Source of the DNA: Paramoeba atlantica
Lineage: Eukaryota > Discosea
Direction of reading: 5' to 3'
DNA: 64,000 nt
NCBI GenBank assembly: GCA_977017575.1
Contig: CDRNVI010000016.1
Coordinates: 124,001 to 188,000 of the forward strand
A model generated the notes under the pieces. The model was not told the DNA's origin and made no database searches. It worked only from the letters and a program-made list of their open reading frames with translations. Position numbers and translations under genes: made by a program. Shown here in pieces: positions 58,619 to 64,000 of this stretch. Position 1 is the first letter of the stretch. Each line of letters begins with the position of its first letter.

Positions 58619-59981
58619 ACAGTAACTCAAAAAAGTGTTCAAATGTTTCGAAATTTTTTAATGTTTTTATTTTTTACCAAAGAGAATCAGAGGATAATGC
58701 TGTAGTATATGGTAGTAGTGTAGGCTGGGGTAGTGCTTATATCCCCACGTACTTTGAGTTCATCAACGATCTTACTACGAAAAACTATGAAAGATATAAT
58801 GTCAGTCCAACATATGAACACTTTTTTGACTTTTTTTCGGACACGTTTTTTTATAGGAAAACGTTCTACTGCTTCACCCTTAATGGACCAAAATGGTTTA
58901 GACTTAATACTTAGTAAGTCCCCCCTTCGCCCTGATGACTGCCCTCAAACGACGGGGCATGCTTTGGACAAGAGGGAGGCATGCACTTGGAGGAACTTTC
59001 GCCCATGCTTTTTGGGCCCGTTCCCATAACTCGATCATTCCTGCGGGTGGGTCGGGGTAATCTGCCGTTGCCTTTTTCAGTTCAACCCATAGGTTTTCTA
59101 TGGGGTTTAAGTCGGGAGACTGAGGGGGCCAGTCAAGCACACACAGCTCCTGCGAATTTAAAAAATCCCGAGCCTTCTTACTCGTGTGCTTCGGATCGTT
59201 ATCCTGTTGGAAGACGATCCGATCCTTCGTGACACTCAGCTTTTGTAGGGAAGGGGGCAAATTTTGTTGCAGTATTTGAACGTACTGCTCGGCGTTCATA
59301 TTCCCGTGAACCAGCTCAATGGTTCCCACACCGTGCTCCATCATGCAACCCCATATCATGATGGAGCCGCCACCATACTTGAGCGTACCTTGTGTGTTTC
59401 GCTCAGACAGCTCCTCCCCAAAGTCTACCCAAACCCACCGGCTACCATTCGACTCGAAACGGCAGATCTTCGTTTCATCCGTGAAAAGTACACGGCCCCA
59501 GTCGGCGTGCGTCCAATGCTCGTACTTTCTTGCAAAAGCAAGACGTAGAGCCTTGTGACGTTTCGTAAGGTAGGGCTTCTTGACCCTCTTCTTTCCCTTC
59601 ATACCACGCTTACGAAGGGAAACCCGAATGGTTTCCGGGCAAACATCCGCAATACCTTCGTCTCTCAACCTTTCGCTGGCGGCAACTGCGTCTTTTGTGG
59701 CGCCGCTAGTGATGAGACGGCGGACGCGCCTACGGCAAGTATCACTCAGCTTACGTGGGCGACCGGTTGGTTGTCTAGATAGCGATGGAAGATATTTATT
59801 TTTAATGCGGCTGACATTTCCTACGCTTAAGTTTAAATCGGCGGCCACTCTACGAAGTGAAGATCCGTTTTCAAGTTTTTCAATAGCAATCTTTCGTAAA
59901 TAACTCGGTGTACTGTGCATAGTAGAACAAAGATCTACAATAGGAGAATAAAACCAAGTTGCTCTATTTTCTACATTACTT
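58619..59981 (-). mobile_element. Tc1-like element, left end and intact gene
   Basis: The left end shows TA then cagtaactcaaaaaagtgtt at 58620, a Tc1-type terminus, with a related inverted word (gaacacttttttgac) at 58816. The transposase gene fills 58904-59920. The right terminus is not found. Instead, after a 61-base spacer, the first part of the gene appears again in inverted orientation from 59982. Confidence 0.7.
58904..59920 (-). CDS. Tc1-family transposase, intact
   Basis: 338 residues with no disruption. Two N-terminal helix-turn-helix units (LRKIAIEKLENGSSLRRVAA; and PRKLSDTCRRRVRRLI) flank a GRPRK AT-hook-like motif at 53-57. DD34E catalytic residues: D148 (LFTDET), D240 (QQDNDPKH) and E275 (SPDLNPIENLW), with 34 residues between the last two. 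Length is normal for Tc1 enzymes. The gene therefore looks recently active, though one element end is missing. Confidence 0.9.
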   Translation of the reverse strand: MHSTPSYLRKIAIEKLENGSSLRRVAADLNLSVGNVSRIKNKYLPSLSRQPTGRPRKLSDTCRRRVRRLITSGATKDAVAASERLRDEGIADVCPETIRVSLRKRGMKGKKRVKKPYLTKRHKALRLAFARKYEHWTHADWGRVLFTDETKICRFESNGSRWVWVDFGEELSERNTQGTLKYGGGSIMIWGCMMEHGVGTIELVHGNMNAEQYVQILQQNLPPSLQKLSVTKDRIVFQQDNDPKHTSKKARDFLNSQELCVLDWPPQSPDLNPIENLWVELKKATADYPDPPAGMIELWERAQKAWAKVPPSACLPLVQSMPRRLRAVIRAKGGLTKY

Positions 59982-60055
59982 ATGCACAGTACACCGAGTT
60001 ATTTACGAAAGATTGCTATTGAAAAACTTGAAAACGGATCTTCACTTCGAAGCTT
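59856..60055. repeat. Head-to-head inverted duplicate of the transposase 5' end
   Basis: The arms 59856-59920 and 59982-60048 are near-perfect complements around a 61-base spacer. Both arms encode MHSTPSYLRKIAIEKLENGS, one on each strand. On the + strand the reading leaves the transposase sequence after SSLRS. The structure may come from an aborted transposition or a second, deleted element. Confidence 0.8.
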
Positions 60056-60690
60056 CAAAAAAGCTGGAGCTGCTCAGAAAAACCAAACAAACAGATGGCT
60101 TCGCTATTTATAATCCGAACAAGGGTGCTCATAAACATGTGAAATGAAGAATCGGACCTTTTACTCCTATAGGTGAGGACACCAGATTTAAATGTATCGG
60201 TGGCTATGCGTTACAGCACATCTTGTACAAATATACAATTTACAATGCGCCGATTGTCGTTTTTGCAGCTCTTTGCGTTCTACTACTACTTGTTCCGCTA
60301 GACCGAAAATGAATTCTCCGATTTCGGATTCACGAACTTCGTACAGGAGAATCATTTTGTGCGTGACTAAATGCAGGCATATGACACTACAGTGACAAAA
60401 TGTGTAAGCTAAGTGTGTTGAAACTACAGAAAAGTTTACAATTGGGCAAATATTTGTCTAAGGAATCAATATTTTACAGAAGACACTCAATGTATAGAAT
60501 TGTATAAAATCACAAACAACATCTCAAACACTTCAGCAGAAAACAATACGAACCGCACTAGGTACATATACAGCAAAATTATACCAACTCTGCTGAATAG
60601 TACGAACGTGGAGAGTATTTCTCTTTCAACTGAAGATTCATTTGATTTAAATACACAAAAAGAAAACTTCGTTTCTTCATTACGTTAATA
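60056..60690. other. Spacer without a convincing gene
   Basis: A - strand open stretch (about 60195-60420) reads MILLYEVRESEIGEFIFGLA and could be an old gene fragment, but it has no recognisable family and lies between transposon remains and a host gene. The + strand frames at 60192 and 60500 look like chance. The region before 60696 is AT-rich with a tcgtttcttcattacg stretch. Confidence 0.4.
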
Positions 60691-60695
60691 AAAGC

Positions 60696-61727
60696 ATGTA
60701 CAACAGGTATAGACTGCAAACTCTAGTCAGCAACGGCATTCGACTGCGATATCTCGACTTAAAGCCTAGCACTAAGGGGATTATGGACGGTAGTCCAACT
60801 TTACAACCTCAAAAAGCTACAGAATATCCGACGTGTGTTCTTCTGCATGGTTTCCCACAGCTTTGGTATGGATGGAAGTATCAAATACAACATCTTCACG
60901 AAAAGGGGTATCGAGTGATTGCCCCAGACCTACGTGGCTACGGCGGTAGTGATGCTCCACCAGATGCTTCAAGCTATGACGTGTTTACGGTTACGCAAGA
61001 TATGCTCGGGCTTCTTCAGCAACTTCACATACCCAACGCTGTTTTTATAGGTCACGAAATAGGAGCCGTAATCTCATACTTTATTGCGCTGTACCGACCT
61101 CACATCGTGCGCGGAATTTGCGGACTCAGTGCACCACACATTGTTTGCTCCCCCACCATGAGCCCATTGAGGAATCTGGAAAACGACATGGGACCCCGAT
61201 TTCATTACGTTCTGTACCATAATGAGAAAGCAGCGGAAAGGGAGTATGACGCGCGACCAGAGGTGTTTCTCCGAAGGCTCTACTCGTTGGGGAGTGTGAG
61301 CTGTGAAAGCCCTGTGATCATGTCACCCTATAGGGCAGCCGGAGATTCCTTTATTGATCGCCTTGGTGAACCAATAGCTCTACCTTGCTGGTTAGAAGCA
61401 GCTGATCTCGAGTACTTTGTTCAAAATTTTCGAAAGCGCGGATTCGCAGGACCTGTACATTATTTTCGCAATTTTATGCGCAATTGGAAACATTTTCTTA
61501 GCCTTAAGAACAAATTTATTACGCAGCCCTCGACAATTGTACTTGGTGAAGCGGATCCTACTTTAGAATACTACTGCAACCAAAAACATATGCTAAGCAA
61601 GATGACCAGTTCTTTGAAAAATCCTATAGAGACGTCGATTCTTCCGAATACGGGCCATTTTCTACACTGGGAAAAGGCTGATCTTGTTAACAGCAAACTT
61701 GATGAACTTCTAAAGCATTGCATTTAA
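60696..61727 (+). CDS. Alpha/beta hydrolase, epoxide-hydrolase-like, Glu in nucleophile position
   Basis: 343 residues. Oxyanion-hole motif HGFP at 51-54 followed by WYGWKYQI, then APDLRGYGGSD (77-87). At the nucleophile elbow the sequence is GHEIGA (119-124), where epoxide hydrolases and haloalkane dehalogenases have GHDWGA; so residue 121 is Glu rather than Asp. A candidate acid D287 (GEADPTLEY) and the catalytic His H321 (NTGHFLHWE) are in their usual places. The cap domain lies at about 150-250. The family splits epoxides or C-halogen bonds by an Asp ester; with Glu the activity may be altered or lost. No signal peptide, so probably cytosolic. Confidence 0.8.
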   Translation: MYNRYRLQTLVSNGIRLRYLDLKPSTKGIMDGSPTLQPQKATEYPTCVLLHGFPQLWYGWKYQIQHLHEKGYRVIAPDLRGYGGSDAPPDASSYDVFTVTQDMLGLLQQLHIPNAVFIGHEIGAVISYFIALYRPHIVRGICGLSAPHIVCSPTMSPLRNLENDMGPRFHYVLYHNEKAAEREYDARPEVFLRRLYSLGSVSCESPVIMSPYRAAGDSFIDRLGEPIALPCWLEAADLEYFVQNFRKRGFAGPVHYFRNFMRNWKHFLSLKNKFITQPSTIVLGEADPTLEYYCNQKHMLSKMTSSLKNPIETSILPNTGHFLHWEKADLVNSKLDELLKHCI

Positions 61728-62314
61728 TCAATTGCTACATTTTTGGTGCGAGACTTGGTGACCACTCTACGAAGACTTTCAAACATAGCATGGAGCCGTA
61801 TGTCATACATGTATAAATGCATTTATGCTACGGTATGCAAGAACGCTAAGGACACCGCGTCCTTATATACGCGCGACACCTGCGTATCATTATCGTCCAG
61901 TCAGTAATAGTATTACAGTATTAAATATTGTACTGTACCGAAGCGCTCATACTTTACGGTCCGGCTCAATCTACGGCTCATGCTTCGGGTCATGCGTGTA
62001 TGGTGGGTTGCGGGTGCTGAGATTTCAGCAAAGTTTCACAAGGCGTCACATCTTCATTGTGTTGCCCATGGCACTTCTCTAACACCGCCTTTGGCATGCC
62101 CAAGCCTGGACAAAGTTACGGTTTTAGTTTTTTTCTATTTCAATTTTTATAAAGTTACGGCTTTAGTTTCTAATCCATCTCGTAGCCTTAAAACGCTAAA
62201 CAATTTGGGTCAAATATTCGAACTGTCTATTAGTGTCGAAGCTTTATATTTCCGAGCATTAGACAAATATATTCGCTTTATTCTTTGACACCGAGAGCCT
62301 GGAACTCTCTTGCA
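61728..62314. other. Intergenic spacer with a direct repeat
   Basis: Contains aaagttacggttttagttt at 62112-62130 and again, with one change, at 62151-62169. The small open frames (61825-62082 and 61980-62288) have unremarkable composition and I do not call them genes. Confidence 0.5.
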
Positions 62315-62692
62315 ATGTTGTTCTATTTTATGTGCATGTTCGCTGTCTGGAACATTTCGCAAGACATAATCCATAGCAACATGTCGGCAAAAAACATTTC
62401 CGCTGCGACATGTACGTTGCGCAATGAGCCTAGACTTTGGCAACACGACAAAGGTGAATTTCGTCGATCGCGCGGTAAAAGTAACTCATGGGAGGAGATA
62501 AACGAAGAAGGACAGATAACTTCACGATTCACGCAACAACAGTTATCGGGTCGTCAGGTCATTCTTCGAAATAATGAAAGAGACATTACTCTTGTATTGA
62601 CAGAGGAAATGGCAGGAATCCGTGGAAAAGGGCAAGAACAATTCCAACAGCTTTATGCTGGTTCTTGGGTGAAGATTGCAGATTGCACTTAG
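62315..62692 (+). CDS. Small secreted or membrane-anchored protein of unknown function
   Basis: 125 residues from the first ATG. MLFYFMCMFAVWNIS is a short hydrophobic N-terminus fitting a signal peptide or anchor. The remainder is polar; a block GRQVILRNNERDITLVLTEE near residues 75-95 suggests beta strands, followed by FQQLYAGSWVKIADC. Two cysteines in the mature part (TCTLRN and ADCT) may form a disulfide. No family is recognised. Same strand and spacing as its neighbours. Confidence 0.45.
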   Translation: MLFYFMCMFAVWNISQDIIHSNMSAKNISAATCTLRNEPRLWQHDKGEFRRSRGKSNSWEEINEEGQITSRFTQQQLSGRQVILRNNERDITLVLTEEMAGIRGKGQEQFQQLYAGSWVKIADCT

Positions 62693-63005
62693 TACGAATG
62701 CGAATCGAGTGACATCACAAATTCAGGCATTCTGACAGTTCGTAACACTGGCAGCCTGCAGTACCCGATTTATTGACGCAGAAAATTGTTTATACTGAAA
62801 GATGATCTGGAACGTACATCATATACACGTAACACATGCATCATGTACATGAGTAAAGTATGCTAATAAGAAATAACGCATAATCAAGTTTTAGCGATAC
62901 TCGTTGTAGACTTTCAAGAATTATTAGTATTCCTAAAACCAAATTACACACATGTGTAGATTCGTGATCTATTGTATACCTAGTGTATTATTCAAGTAAT
63001 TTCAA
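62693..63005. other. Intergenic spacer
   Basis: 313 bases, AT-rich, with atcatatacacgtaacacatg-type words near 62818. No gene or element is recognised. Confidence 0.5.
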
Positions 63006-64000
63006 ATGTGTTCTGCTCACAACGTGCAAAACCTTGATTTTTTTCATGAGATTGACGAACCGAATGAGGCATTCGGTGCGAAAGAAGTGAACGCTACTAG
63101 TAATACCATAAGTACTCCAGCAGTTCAATCTGAAAATGCATCCGCATTACCAGAACACAGAAGTGCTGATGAGATCAGAAAGTCGATGCACATTCGAATT
63201 CATCTACTTTCAAAGATCGACACATCAAAAGAGAGGAAGCGAAAACACCTACCAAGGCAAAACAAGCAAACATTAAAAAATGTGCCACTGTGCTCCAATT
63301 TTAAGACTCTGAAGCATTCTTTTTCTAAAGGTGTCTTACATACTTTGGAAGAGAAGCAGTTTTCGTCATGCACTCCTGTCCAATCCCAGTGTTTGCCACT
63401 TCTTCTGCAGCCTTACCTTACTTTAAACAACGGAAAAGGAGAAAAGGTGCAGAGTGCTGACGCCGCACAGGCACATACTGGTAATATTTCGACGTCACTG
63501 CCCAAAACTTACGCATCACCTCCTTGTGTCCTGGTGTGTGCCCCTACGGGTTCAGGAAAGACAATTGCCTACCTGTTGCCCCTCATAACCGATCTGGAGC
63601 GCAGGTGGCCATACGGGAAAAGACGAATAAAACGAAAAGGTAGTTCTGAATCTGTCCCACAAACTACCGAAAGAAAGGACCATTCGCGAAGAGAAATTGG
63701 CCTTCGCTCCTTTGTTTTGGTACCCACACGCGAGCTTGCGATTCAAGTCGAGACAGAACTCTTATCTTTCTCAAATCGCTCTTCACTTCGCATTATGCAG
63801 TGCGAAATGAACAAAACTCAAATAACACAGAGTGATGTAATCGTTTCCACACCCCACCGCATGCAATCCTTTCTAGATGAATGCGGTGGCACCGTACTTA
63901 GCGCTGTCCAGTTTTGCGTTGTGGATGAAGCGGACCGAGTGCTAGATAAGACCTCACCTAATCTATTAGAGCAATGCAGTGCTCTCCTTGAGACCCTTCC
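63006..64000 (+). CDS. DEAD-box RNA helicase, 3' end outside window
   Basis: The frame is open from the ATG at 63006 to the window end (331 codons). Q region FSSCTPVQSQCLP preceded by the aromatic FKTLKHSFSKGVL, motif I APTGSGKT, Ia VPTRELAIQ, Ib STPHRM and II VVDEADRVLD are all standard. An insert of about 30 residues lies between Q and I and another basic one after motif I (KRRIKRKGSSESV). The lead FKTLKHSF..GVL and this motif set recall the ribosome-biogenesis helicases ROK1/DDX52, but the C-terminal half is needed to decide. Not the same subfamily as the helicase at 43520. Confidence 0.8.
   Translation, partial: MCSAHNVQNLDFFHEIDEPNEAFGAKEVNATSNTISTPAVQSENASALPEHRSADEIRKSMHIRIHLLSKIDTSKERKRKHLPRQNKQTLKNVPLCSNFKTLKHSFSKGVLHTLEEKQFSSCTPVQSQCLPLLLQPYLTLNNGKGEKVQSADAAQAHTGNISTSLPKTYASPPCVLVCAPTGSGKTIAYLLPLITDLERRWPYGKRRIKRKGSSESVPQTTERKDHSRREIGLRSFVLVPTRELAIQVETELLSFSNRSSLRIMQCEMNKTQITQSDVIVSTPHRMQSFLDECGGTVLSAVQFCVVDEADRVLDKTSPNLLEQCSALLETL

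Noticed and set aside
61825-62288. Two + strand frames after the hydrolase gene
   Set aside because: Overlapping, compositionally plain and containing a direct repeat; no product could be recognised.

Overview
The window is nuclear DNA from a single-celled eukaryote. The protein genes are long, intronless or nearly so, and clearly eukaryotic: ribosomal protein eL28, a DHHC palmitoyltransferase, the cytosolic Fe-S assembly factor NAR1, Paf1-complex CTR9, the TFIIIC B-block subunit, a PPR-type organelle RNA protein and the mitochondrial ATP synthase delta subunit. All 17 better-supported host genes between 21 kb and the right edge lie on the + strand, close together, several preceded by a pyrimidine run plus AG. 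That layout fits the one-directional gene clusters of Euglenozoa (kinetoplastids, diplonemids), and the retroelements, which resemble VIPER/Ngaro tyrosine-recombinase elements, agree with this. The lineage is an inference from layout and remembered family traits; no database was searched.

1-21 kb is a transposon graveyard. It holds two copies of one LINE family (reverse transcriptase plus restriction-like endonuclease), broken tyrosine-recombinase retroelement fossils (gag, zinc knuckle, recombinase and RNase H parts), a hAT transposon, a small Merlin-like element with perfect 8-bp target duplications, a Tc1/mariner remnant with about 110-bp inverted ends, fold-back elements and minisatellites. 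Several are nested. The clearest case is a tyrosine-recombinase retroelement of about 1.8 kb sitting inside the endonuclease domain of the second LINE.

21-51 kb is the host gene array. In order: an unknown membrane protein, a 701-aa probable organelle protein, a CCCH zinc-finger protein with a long purine minisatellite, a BRCT protein, DHHC transferase, eL28, NAR1, ATP synthase delta, a PPR-type protein, CTR9, an MT-A70-like protein without a recognisable DPPW motif, a DEAD-box helicase and a 1,674-aa TFIIIC B-block subunit. A possible two-exon gene on the - strand near 28 kb would be the only exception to the strand rule. Together the genes serve cytosolic and mitochondrial translation, RNA polymerase II and III transcription, Fe-S assembly and organelle energy metabolism.

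51-60 kb is a second transposon block. A TA-flanked MITE contains a hAT-derived element that itself carries a LINE 3' piece. The 5' end of a Tc1-like element is fused in frame to a POT-family peptide transporter. A mariner-like element follows with a nearly identical 777-bp internal tandem duplication, then a Tc1 element with an intact transposase and a head-to-head inverted duplicate of its 5' end. 60-64 kb returns to host genes: an epoxide-hydrolase-like protein with Glu at the nucleophile position, a small secreted-type protein and the start of a second DEAD-box helicase that runs off the window. I recognised no tRNA, rRNA or CRISPR array.
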